Origin: Chloroflexota bacterium
Lineage (GTDB): Bacteria > Chloroflexota > Anaerolineae > Anaerolineales > Villigracilaceae
Direction: 5' to 3'
DNA: 64,000 nt
Assembly (NCBI GenBank): GCA_024224815.1
Contig: JAAENC010000894.1
Span: forward strand, 1 to 64,000
The translations under genes were made by a program, and so were the position numbers. Shown here piece after piece: positions 35,733-43,347 of the stretch. The stretch's first letter is position 1. The number at the start of each line of letters is the position of its first letter. The notes beneath the pieces were generated by a model. The model was not told the origin of the DNA. It saw nothing but the letters and a program-made list of their open reading frames with translations, and did no database searches.

Positions 35733-37856
35733 CTACCAATCTACTTCATCGTCCCATTCATCTTCGGCACGTTTTCGTCGTTTTTGTGCGACAACTTCGC
35801 CCAATTCTGGATCATATTCGTATTTCACATATTTCTTGCGCTGTTTCTTCTTATCTTCTGGATCGAGTCCATCTTCGTCCAAGACAGGCATATCTTCTTC
35901 TTCGGGGAAGCTCAGTGTCGCCAAAACCTCGGTCATATTTTCAATAGCTTTGATACCGAAACCGGGCAAATCGAAGACCTTGCCTGGATCTAACTGCAAG
36001 GAAAACATTAGGTCACCGACATTTTTATATCCAGCGCCCTTAAGCATACTCAAAACACGTTCTTCAAAGTCCGTATCATCTAAAGCCATATCAAAAGCAG
36101 CAGGAGCAATATTAGCGCGAATTTCAGCAACACGTTTTTCTTCTTCTGCTTTGCGCTCTTCTTCTTCTCTATCTACTTCTTCGCTTAGGGCTTCTTCAAC
36201 AACACTTTCTTCTACAACTACATCTTCTTCGCTTTCTTGCTCAACTACTTCTTCAACAGTATCGACTTCTTCTGTTTCTGTTTCGGATTCTAATTCAGCT
36301 TCTGCTTCAGGCTCTGTTTCGGGTTCAGGCTCAACTTCTGGTTCTGGGAATTCCATTCCAGCTAAAACTTCGGTGATATTCTCTATTGCTTTTGGTCCAA
36401 TACCGGGCAAGTCAAAAACTTTATCCGGGTCAAGTTGTAAAGCAAGCATGAGGTCGCCGACAGTTTCGTATTCCGCTTCAAAGAGAATATTGAAAACATG
36501 TTCTTTAAGCGTTTCCACATCGCCCAATTCCATATCAAAGGCGGCAGGTGAAATACCAGAGCGAATTTCGCTGACTTTCTCTTGCTCAACACGTTCAGCT
36601 TCTTCTTGCACTTCGATGGTGCGGCGCTCAACACGATCCATGAAAACGCCCATCACCTTATACTCTTCCGGTGAAAGAGAACGACCTTCTGTCTTTTTAG
36701 CCAGCATCGCCTCGATTTCAGGCATTTGCTCAACAGCTTTGGGCATCATTTCTGCCAATTCGGTGTCTTCTTTTAATTTGGAAAGAGAATCTGTTGCCGC
36801 TTCTACCAAGCTCTTGATGTCAATTCGCCAACCAGTCAATTTAGCTGCCAAGCGAGCATTTTGCCCGTTGCGGCCAATTGCCAAAGATAGCTGATCTTCA
36901 GTCACAACAACCGTTGCTGTTCGGGCAGAATCTGTTGGTTCAGACAAATAAACGCCCGTTACACGAGCAGGACTGATCGCCTTGGTAATGTAAGCAACCT
37001 GATCAGGGTTCCATTCAATAATATCAATTTTTTCGTTATGCAATTCACGCACAATATTCTGAATGCGAACACCACGAATACCTACGCATGCGCCAACGGG
37101 ATCGATTCCCTCTTGCATGGCAGATACAGCAACTTTTGCACGGCGGCCCGGCTCGCGAGAAATACCACGAATTTCAACAACGCCATGATAAATTTCAGGG
37201 ACTTCGTTTTCCAACAGGCGGCGCAAGAAAGAGCCATGCCCGCGAGAAAGGATAATTTGCGGCCCGCGCGGAGAATCTTTAACTTCTAAAATCACACAGC
37301 GAATGCGGTCATGCACACGGAAACGCTCACCTGGAATTTTCTGGTTATGCGGGATCGTTCCTTCGGCTTTCATATCCAGACCAACGGTAATACCGCGTCG
37401 TCCGCCAGAAGCCTGGACAACACCACTGATAATTTCACCGATCTGTTTTTCGAAGTGCTCAGCCTGTACGGCGCGTTCTGCTTCACGCAAACGCTGTTGA
37501 ATGACCTGCCGTGCTGTTTGCGCAGCGACCCGGCCAAAATTCGCGGGCGTAGAATCGACCAAAACCATACCACCGAGTTCAGCTTCTTCATCAAATTTCA
37601 AAGCTTCTTCCAGTGTGGTTTCCGTGCGTTCATCCTGCACATCTTCTACGACCTCTTTCTCGGCCAAAATAGCAACTTCTCCGCTTTCAAGGTCAATCTT
37701 ACCGATCACTTCTTGCGCGCTAGAAGCATTTACGGCGCGTCTATAGGCCGAAGCCATCGCTGATTCAATGGCATCTAAAATCACATCTTTAGGAAGTTGT
37801 TTTTCTTCTAAAAGTGCGTTAAAGGCATTACTAAAATTATTATCTATCTTACTCAT
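35733..37856 (-). CDS. nusA: Transcription termination/antitermination factor NusA with duplicated C-terminal repeats
   Basis: NusA binds RNA polymerase and nascent RNA to modulate pausing, termination and antitermination. The 707-residue protein starts at ATG 37856 (MSKIDNNFSN). The N-terminal domain, S1 domain (about 130-200) and KH1-KH2 region (GACVGIRGVRIQNIVREL and LAIGRNGQNARLA) form a standard core to about residue 350. After this come two copies of a ~70-residue helical module (about 440-520 and 590-665), each ending in a helix-hairpin-helix (KVFDLPGIGPKAIENITEVL and KVFDLPGFGIKAIENMTEVL). They are joined by a highly acidic Glu/Val-rich linker, and a basic tail follows. The rimP gene that usually precedes nusA is absent. 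Confidence 0.95.
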   Translation of the reverse strand: MSKIDNNFSNAFNALLEEKQLPKDVILDAIESAMASAYRRAVNASSAQEVIGKIDLESGEVAILAEKEVVEDVQDERTETTLEEALKFDEEAELGGMVLVDSTPANFGRVAAQTARQVIQQRLREAERAVQAEHFEKQIGEIISGVVQASGGRRGITVGLDMKAEGTIPHNQKIPGERFRVHDRIRCVILEVKDSPRGPQIILSRGHGSFLRRLLENEVPEIYHGVVEIRGISREPGRRAKVAVSAMQEGIDPVGACVGIRGVRIQNIVRELHNEKIDIIEWNPDQVAYITKAISPARVTGVYLSEPTDSARTATVVVTEDQLSLAIGRNGQNARLAAKLTGWRIDIKSLVEAATDSLSKLKEDTELAEMMPKAVEQMPEIEAMLAKKTEGRSLSPEEYKVMGVFMDRVERRTIEVQEEAERVEQEKVSEIRSGISPAAFDMELGDVETLKEHVFNILFEAEYETVGDLMLALQLDPDKVFDLPGIGPKAIENITEVLAGMEFPEPEVEPEPETEPEAEAELESETETEEVDTVEEVVEQESEEDVVVEESVVEEALSEEVDREEEERKAEEEKRVAEIRANIAPAAFDMALDDTDFEERVLSMLKGAGYKNVGDLMFSLQLDPGKVFDLPGFGIKAIENMTEVLATLSFPEEEDMPVLDEDGLDPEDKKKQRKKYVKYEYDPELGEVVAQKRRKRAEDEWDDEVDW

Positions 37857-37947
37857 AACATGCGCCCCAAAAATCTCCCATACAAGCAGAAAAGTGGGGG
37901 TCGCCCACTTCTCGGTGCTTTCAATATTGTTGATACAGACGAACAAA

Positions 37948-37976
37948 ATTCTAGCACATAGTCAGAAAAGCCGCAA
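37948..37976 (-). promoter_or_regulatory. nusA operon promoter, interleaved with the menG promoter
   Basis: On the minus strand TTGCGG (37971-37976), a 17-base spacer and TAGAAT (37948-37953). The untranslated leader would be about 85 bases and contains an AAGTGGG-type hairpin (about 37887-37912). Confidence 0.5.
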
Positions 37977-37987
37977 GACGATATAAT
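37959..37987 (+). promoter_or_regulatory. menG promoter (predicted leaderless transcript)
   Basis: TAGTCA (37959-37964), 17 bases, TATAAT (37982-37987). The ATG at 37995 is only seven bases past the -10, so transcription should start at or next to the start codon. The footprint overlaps that of the divergent nusA promoter. Confidence 0.6.
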
Positions 37988-37994
37988 AGCCGCC

Positions 37995-38699
37995 ATGACT
38001 ACCCCACTAGACCTAACAGGCAAAGAACGCGCTCAAGGCGTTCAGAAAATGTTTAGCAAAATAGCCCCTAATTATGACCTGATGAACAGGATCATGACCG
38101 CAGGGCAAGATATTCATTGGAGAAAAGAAGTAATTCGTCGCGCAAAACTGGATAATAACGATTCGCTCCTCGATTTAGGCGCGGGAACCGGTGATATAGC
38201 GCGTGAGGGGCTCAAGCAGCATCCCGCCATATTCGCTCTGGCAGCAGATTTTACCCTCGAAATGATGCGCGCTGGCAAAAAGGATAGCGATCTCAACTGG
38301 TCTTCTGCCGACGCACTCAATCTCCCTTTCCCTAACGAAAGTTTTGACGCGATTGTATCTGGCTTTCTAATGCGCAACGTGACCGATGTCCCGCGTGCGC
38401 TAAAAGAACAATACCGCGCACTAAAACCCGGCGGCCGGATCATTATTCTCGACACGACCAAACCACGACCCAATATTTTGACTCCTTTTATCAATATCCA
38501 TCTTAATTACATCATCCCCTTTTTGGGCGGACTATTAACCGGCGAACGAGACGCCTATACTTACCTCCCCGATTCAACAAAGCAGTTTTTACGCGCTGAA
38601 GAACTTGTTGCCCACATGGCCGCCGTCGGCTTCAAAAACATCAACTTTGAGATAAAAATGTTCGGCACAGTTGCTATCCATTGGGCGGAGAAAGCATGA
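37995..38699 (+). CDS. menG: Demethylmenaquinone methyltransferase (UbiE/MenG family)
   Basis: This enzyme performs the last methylation of menaquinone with S-adenosylmethionine. The 234-residue protein has the family start (VQKMFSKIAPNYDLMNRIMT), SAM motif I LLDLGAGTGDIA (about 53-64), and FDAIVSGFLMRNV with the RALKPGGRIIIL segment. No ribosome binding site precedes the ATG, which fits a leaderless transcript. Its stop overlaps the next methyltransferase gene. The menaquinone assignment, rather than a UbiE-like side role, is inferred from the family. Confidence 0.85.
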   Translation: MTTPLDLTGKERAQGVQKMFSKIAPNYDLMNRIMTAGQDIHWRKEVIRRAKLDNNDSLLDLGAGTGDIAREGLKQHPAIFALAADFTLEMMRAGKKDSDLNWSSADALNLPFPNESFDAIVSGFLMRNVTDVPRALKEQYRALKPGGRIIILDTTKPRPNILTPFINIHLNYIIPFLGGLLTGERDAYTYLPDSTKQFLRAEELVAHMAAVGFKNINFEIKMFGTVAIHWAEKA

Positions 38700-39442
38700 G
38701 CCAACGAGACATGGACAAAGCTGCATTACGTGGAGAGCCATCCTACGTTTGGCGAGACGGGCAAGAGCGTCGTTTGCAAATGATTTTGGATGCTGCCGAA
38801 GAACGCATTAGCGGCAACATTCTCGAAAACGGATGTGGTGTAGGAATGTATATTGAGCATCTTGCATCCTTTAATGGAAAAATTACGGGGCTGGAATTTG
38901 ATTACGAACGCGCAGCAGATGCCGGGTCACGTTCGCCCCGTGTTTTGAATGGGGCTGGGGAGAATCTCCCTTTTCCATCCAATTCTTTCGATTTAATCCT
39001 GAGCCACGAAGTGATCGAACATGTTCAGGATGATGCGCTGGCGATTCGTGAAATGATCCGCACGCTGCGCCCGGGCGGGAGACTAACGCTTTTTTGCCCA
39101 AATCGCGGCTACCCTTTTGAGACACACGGCATCTACTGGCGCGGAGAATATCGTTTTGGCAATATTCCCTTTATCAATTATTTACCGCGAAAATGGCGTG
39201 ACAAACTGGCCCCACATGTAGAAGTTTATTCGCGCCGCGATATGGAAAAACTCTTTGTAGGATTGCCTGTAAAATTCATTAAAAAGACGGTCATATTTGG
39301 GGCTTATGACAATATCATTGCACACTTGGGCGTCGGAGGAAAAGTGCTGCGCACCATGCTACAATGGCTAGAGAAAACACCGCTTAAAATTTTTGGTTTA
39401 TCACATTTCTGGGTAGTGGAGAAAGAAAGGCCTGACGCCTAA
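38696..39442 (+). CDS. SAM-dependent methyltransferase
   Basis: The 248-residue protein is a class I methyltransferase: ILENGCGVGMYIEHL (motif I, about 47-61), FDLILSHEVIEHVQDD and RTLRPGGRLTLFCPNRGYP. The ATG at 38696 overlaps the menG stop (ATGA), with GGAG at 38687-38690. A longer frame from 38681 has no advantage. The substrate is unknown; coupling to menG suggests quinone or lipid-linked chemistry, but it also resembles methyltransferases of glycan loci. Confidence 0.82.
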   Translation: MSQRDMDKAALRGEPSYVWRDGQERRLQMILDAAEERISGNILENGCGVGMYIEHLASFNGKITGLEFDYERAADAGSRSPRVLNGAGENLPFPSNSFDLILSHEVIEHVQDDALAIREMIRTLRPGGRLTLFCPNRGYPFETHGIYWRGEYRFGNIPFINYLPRKWRDKLAPHVEVYSRRDMEKLFVGLPVKFIKKTVIFGAYDNIIAHLGVGGKVLRTMLQWLEKTPLKIFGLSHFWVVEKERPDA

Positions 39443-39452
39443 GGAACCTACG

Positions 39453-39941
39453 ATGCAGAGCCAGAGAGATGTAGAGCTTAACGAAGCTGCAAGTGCCACA
39501 TTAGAAAATGATTATGAAAAAGCATGTACTATTGTGCAAAAGCTCCTTCGCTTAGACCCCGATGACATAGAAGCTCTCTTACTCTTTTCATTGGTTGTAG
39601 ACAATGAGGAGTATTCAATTCAGGCGTTGCAAAGGGTTTTACAGATCAACCCTGATCACCCAATTGCTTTTGTTGAGTTGGCTAGAAAAAAATCTGCACT
39701 CCCCATAGAAATTCCGTCTCCACAAGCCCCAAAAACAAAACCTATCACTCCATTACCAGTGCAAAAGCCTCCTGTTGCACCCGTAATAAAAGAAAAAGAA
39801 AGCCCCAAGTTAAAAAGCTCTCCTTCATTAACGCCCCCTCAAAAAAAGAAAAGAGCTTCTCTTGAGCTTTTTATAGCCATCGCGCTGATAGTGACTTGTA
39901 TTTGCATAGGGGTTATTGTATTTCAAGGCTTACTAAACTAG
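39453..39941 (+). CDS. Small TPR-like membrane protein
   Basis: The 162-residue protein has an N-terminal TPR-like pair of helices (about 8-78), a Pro/Lys-rich linker, and a C-terminal membrane helix (about 137-158), with the helical part in the cytosol. It is a shorter paralog of the next gene, whose N-terminal 70 residues match its pattern (ALLLFSLVVDNEEYSIQALQ against ALLLFALVAGKKEHAIQALK). It lacks the external domain. The function is unknown. It begins 10 bases after the upstream methyltransferase gene. Confidence 0.65.
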   Translation: MQSQRDVELNEAASATLENDYEKACTIVQKLLRLDPDDIEALLLFSLVVDNEEYSIQALQRVLQINPDHPIAFVELARKKSALPIEIPSPQAPKTKPITPLPVQKPPVAPVIKEKESPKLKSSPSLTPPQKKKRASLELFIAIALIVTCICIGVIVFQGLLN

Positions 39942-39984
39942 CTGTTTATATCCTAGGACAAGTAAGCAAGAAAGGTGAAGGATT

Positions 39985-40854
39985 ATGGAAAGAAAAGAAG
40001 CATTCAACCGAGCTGTTGTTGCTGCAAAAGAAAAGGACTACGCAACTGCCCGAAAAATTTTACAAGGTCTTCTTAAGCAAAACTCACAAGACATAGATGC
40101 TTTACTTTTATTTGCGCTGGTTGCAGGCAAAAAAGAACATGCTATCCAGGCTCTAAAAAGGATTTTGAAAATTGACTCTACTCACAAAATTGCTCGTGAG
40201 AAATTAGCTAAACTGGAACCCCCTCCTCCCACTCCTTCTACACTCGAATCACAACCTACTCCACCCACAGTACAATCTTTTTCTAAACCTATTGAAGAAG
40301 AGCGTGCTGAAGAGATAGACAAAGTTGACCTAGCCGAAGAAAATGCGGGAAAGAATAAGAAAAAAAGACGATGGCTTGAACCCCTTTTGATCGGCGCCCT
40401 GCTTTGCGCCTGTGCTTGCATGAGTCTTGTTGTCTTAGGTGAGATGTCAAACAAGGGGATTTTGCCCCAAGCCGCGACCAGTGTTCCCACCCCAACAGAG
40501 AGCCAGATTTTTGGCGTTCTACATGAAAATATTGCTGCCATGAACGACAGGTCTATCCCTCGGTATATGGCTACCATTCACCCTGACAGCGCCGTTTATA
40601 ACCGAACCGAAGAAGCATTAAAAGAATCTTTTGAGCTCTTTGTTCTTAAGTCTTATATTGGAGAGCTGGAAATCGTCAGTCAGACCAGCACTCGCGTAAA
40701 AGTCTCCTTTGTACTCACGACCAGAAAAGTTCGCGGCCCCGCCTTTAGGGAAAACCAGGTAATTGGTGTAATGACGCTGAAAAAAGATAAAGATGATGGC
40801 GACAAATGGAAAATTTATAGCCAAACAACAGATGATGTGATCTATTTAGATTAA
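39985..40854 (+). CDS. TPR-like membrane protein with external NTF2-like domain
   Basis: The 289-residue protein has the same TPR-like head (about 1-70) as its upstream neighbour, then a Pro/Thr and acidic linker, a membrane helix (about 129-150) and an external domain (about 165-289). That domain (IFGVLHENIAAMNDRSIPRY) resembles NTF2/SnoaL-like folds. GAAAGGTGAAGG precedes the ATG. The pair likely arose by tandem duplication. The function is unknown. Confidence 0.68.
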   Translation: MERKEAFNRAVVAAKEKDYATARKILQGLLKQNSQDIDALLLFALVAGKKEHAIQALKRILKIDSTHKIAREKLAKLEPPPPTPSTLESQPTPPTVQSFSKPIEEERAEEIDKVDLAEENAGKNKKKRRWLEPLLIGALLCACACMSLVVLGEMSNKGILPQAATSVPTPTESQIFGVLHENIAAMNDRSIPRYMATIHPDSAVYNRTEEALKESFELFVLKSYIGELEIVSQTSTRVKVSFVLTTRKVRGPAFRENQVIGVMTLKKDKDDGDKWKIYSQTTDDVIYLD

Positions 40855-40865
40855 TAAAAGGCAAC

Positions 40866-40897
40866 AAAAAAGCCTCCCGCTTGGGAGGCTTTTCTCT
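40866..40897. terminator. Bidirectional terminator
   Basis: AAGCCTCCC-GCTT-GGGAGGCTT hairpin with A-run on the left and TTTTCTCTTT on the right. It separates the rightward TPR gene from the leftward small helical gene. Confidence 0.9.
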
Positions 40898-40911
40898 TTA
40901 AAAAACAAAAT

Positions 40912-41109
40912 CTACTTACCGAACAAACCACCGAGCGCGTCCGCGGCTGAGCCAAGATCGCCTTTGCCTTCGAGCAGATTGTCAAGCTGTCCGCTAACTG
41001 CCGGGGGAAGTTTACCCTTAACAAAATCGAGCACAACTTCAACAGCCATTTCAGCTTGTTTTTCGGTAATACCGGTTTTCTTAACAACCAAAGCTACTAA
41101 TTCTTCCAT
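40912..41109 (-). CDS. Small helical protein, DUF2267-like
   Basis: The 65-residue protein reads as three or four short helices (ELVALVVKKTGITEKQAEMA, VEVVLDFVKGKLPPAVSGQL) and a Gly-rich tail (LGGLFGK). It resembles the C-terminal module of DUF2267-type proteins, of unknown role. GGAGAACGGAA precedes the ATG. It is last in the xseA-xseB-DUF212 run and has its own terminator. Confidence 0.6.
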   Translation of the reverse strand: MEELVALVVKKTGITEKQAEMAVEVVLDFVKGKLPPAVSGQLDNLLEGKGDLGSAADALGGLFGK

Positions 41110-41167
41110 TTCCGTTCTCCTTTAATAACTCAAAATATCATTGAATAAGACAACTTATTTTACCATT

Positions 41168-41623
41168 TTATACCCACAGAAACCACAAAATTTGCGCCAC
41201 AGCTAAACCAAGTAAAACCCCAAAAAGGGCTTCTAAAGGCGTGTGCCCCAAAACTTCTCGTAGTTTTTTCTCCGCTTTAAAATCACCGCTGAGCAACTCT
41301 CTGATCAATAAATTAATTTTCTCTGCATGAAAACCAGCCTGTCGGCGCACACCGGTTGCATCGTAAATCACGATCATCGTGATCGGGAAAATAACAGCAA
41401 AGACAGGAGAGTCAAAGCCCACAAAAAGCCCCGCACCATAAGTTGCCCCAACCATCAACGCAGAGTGAGAGCTGGGCATCCCGCCTGAGCTGAGCAATAA
41501 TGCCCAATTTATTCTCTTTGATCGAAAATACTCTGCAGGCACTTTTATAATTTGCGCCAATGCCCAAGCAATAACGGATGACAAGAAAACAGGGTTATCA
41601 AAAATGCCTAAGGGATTATTCAT
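41168..41623 (-). CDS. Divergent PAP2 family membrane protein (DUF212)
   Basis: The 151-residue integral membrane protein carries the DUF212 hallmark SSGGMPSSHSALMVG (about 45-59) and YDATGVRRQAGFHA (about 88-101), corresponding to phosphatase-like motifs of the PAP2 superfamily. It may dephosphorylate a lipid phosphate; this is inference. Its start overlaps xseB by eight bases. Confidence 0.88.
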   Translation of the reverse strand: MNNPLGIFDNPVFLSSVIAWALAQIIKVPAEYFRSKRINWALLLSSGGMPSSHSALMVGATYGAGLFVGFDSPVFAVIFPITMIVIYDATGVRRQAGFHAEKINLLIRELLSGDFKAEKKLREVLGHTPLEALFGVLLGLAVAQILWFLWV

Positions 41624-41831
41624 CGCTCAGCTCACCGCCTGAAAGTTGTTTTACCTTCAATTCTGCATTTTCAAGCAAGAGTGTACAGTGTTTACTTAAA
41701 TCTTGTCCACGCTCGAAAAGCGACATCGATTCATCCAATGCGCGCTCTTCATTTTCAAGCGTTGCCACAATTTGCTCTAAGGCGGCAAAAGCCTCTTCAT
41801 AATTCATTTCTTCTATCTTTTTTTCAACCAT
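41616..41831 (-). CDS. xseB: Exodeoxyribonuclease VII small subunit
   Basis: The 71-residue protein has the XseB helical hairpin: NYEEAFAALEQIVATLEN and LDESMSLFERGQDLSKHC. Several copies bind one XseA to form the single-strand exonuclease. It lies three bases after xseA, as usual. Confidence 0.95.
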   Translation of the reverse strand: MVEKKIEEMNYEEAFAALEQIVATLENEERALDESMSLFERGQDLSKHCTLLLENAELKVKQLSGGELSDE

Positions 41832-41834
41832 AAT

Positions 41835-43052
41835 TTACCTAACCTTTACATCAAATTCGCCATCTTTTACGCGGATTTTCAATTCATCACCTTTTTTTGC
41901 ATCTGCTACATTCCCGACCACTTTCCCATTTTCTGGATTTGTGACGATAGCATACCCCCGCGCCAAAACCGCTTGCGGATTAAGGGAGACAAGCCGACGT
42001 TTCAGCCCCTCCAACGTTGTCCGCATCACTGCCTGACGATGGGCTTGCTCGGCGTTAATTCGCTGTGTCAGCATATCAACACTTTGCTGCTCCCGCTGGA
42101 TACCGCGTAGCGGAGATGCGTATCCTAATCGGGTATGGAGATCATCTACACCAATAAAATATCTATCAAAAGTAGCAGAAATCTCTGCTTTTAATTGTTC
42201 GTCATAATAATTAACTACCCCTTGCAATTCATTGATCGTGATCGGTGTTGCTAATTCTGCGGCAGCGGTTGGGGTGGCAGCACGCAAATCGGCGGCAAAA
42301 TCTGTCAGGGTGAAATCTGTTTCGTGTCCAACGCCAGAGATGATGGGGACAGGAGATGCGGCAACCATACGCACTACAATTTCGTCGTTAAATGCCCATA
42401 AATCTTCTATAGAGCCACCGCCGCGTCCAAGCAGAATCACGTCGAGGTCAGGAGCGGTGCGAAGCAGATCATCCAGTGCATCTACTATTTTGGCGGGAGC
42501 GGCATCGCCTTGCACCATTGTCGGCGCGAGGATAACATCTGCAAGTGGCATTCGGCGACGCAAAGTATCGAGCATATCGCGCAGAGCCGCGCCTGTAGCA
42601 GAGGTAACGATTCCGATCTTTTTAGGGAAAGTGGGGATCGGGCGTTTGCTGTCGGGGTCAAAAAGACCTTCGCTTTCAAGGAGGGTTTTGAGCCGCAGAT
42701 ATTCTTGATAAAGCGCGCCTTCGCCAACGGAACGAATCTCATCGGCATATAGCTGATATTGCCCGCTAATATCGTAAATACTGAGGTAGCCATGCGCTTC
42801 AATTTCCATGCCATCGTGTAGATCGACCGTGAGACGCGCCGCGCTACTGCGCCAGATCACGGCGCGAATAGATGCGCCGCCATCTTTGAGCGTAAAGTAA
42901 ATATGCCCGGAACGAGGCCGAGAAAGGTTTGATATTTCACCGCGCACCCAAACATCGCGCAGGGTTTCGTCGCTTTCAAATAATTCACGGATATAGGCTG
43001 TTAGGCTGCTGACTGTCCAGCGCGGGGAGGGAAAAATAGAGGCTTGATTCAT
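41835..43052 (-). CDS. xseA: Exodeoxyribonuclease VII large subunit
   Basis: XseA is the catalytic subunit of exonuclease VII, which digests single-stranded DNA from both ends. The 405-residue protein has the N-terminal OB-fold (WVRGEISNLSRPRSGHIYFT, about 36-55), the catalytic domain with KIGIVTSATGAALRD and LLGRGGGSIEDLWAFND, then GHETDFTLTDFAADLRAATP and a coiled coil. The length is typical. xseB follows directly. Confidence 0.96.
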   Translation of the reverse strand: MNQASIFPSPRWTVSSLTAYIRELFESDETLRDVWVRGEISNLSRPRSGHIYFTLKDGGASIRAVIWRSSAARLTVDLHDGMEIEAHGYLSIYDISGQYQLYADEIRSVGEGALYQEYLRLKTLLESEGLFDPDSKRPIPTFPKKIGIVTSATGAALRDMLDTLRRRMPLADVILAPTMVQGDAAPAKIVDALDDLLRTAPDLDVILLGRGGGSIEDLWAFNDEIVVRMVAASPVPIISGVGHETDFTLTDFAADLRAATPTAAAELATPITINELQGVVNYYDEQLKAEISATFDRYFIGVDDLHTRLGYASPLRGIQREQQSVDMLTQRINAEQAHRQAVMRTTLEGLKRRLVSLNPQAVLARGYAIVTNPENGKVVGNVADAKKGDELKIRVKDGEFDVKVR

Positions 43053-43194
43053 CTGCGTGAGGATACTTTATGTTATAAGAGTTTGCAAGTTTTAAGTGCT
43101 AGTCCTAATGTCTTAGGGTTGCGAAAATATTTTCTGCTACAATCTTTTTTCTGAGATTTTCTCAACTTATGGACAAATCATTTAGAGATTAGAA

Positions 43195-43289
43195 AAGTGA
43201 CTGTCACCTACAAAATCAAATTCGGATTGTTATTTCAAATTCTCTGTGACCATTCTCAGTTTTCTGTGGCTCTAAAGGTGACAGTCACT
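43195..43289. mobile_element. MITE-like element with 15 bp terminal inverted repeats
   Basis: AAGTGACTGTCACCT (43195-43209) and AGGTGACAGTCACTT (43275-43289) are perfect inverted repeats enclosing 65 bases without a gene. Each arm also holds an internal palindrome (GTGACTGTCAC). No target-site duplication is obvious. It lies in the divergent space between xseA and the first DUF3048 lipoprotein gene. Confidence 0.6.
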
Positions 43290-43347
43290 TCCGCTTTGCT
43301 AAAGTTTATTTGTTTGCTCTACTAGTAAGAAAAAGGTATATCGAGTT

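Noticed and set aside
35701..36894. Long Ser/Thr-rich reading frame opposite nusA
   Set aside because: It is the complement of the Glu-rich NusA linker; low complexity, no ribosome site, and nusA is certain.
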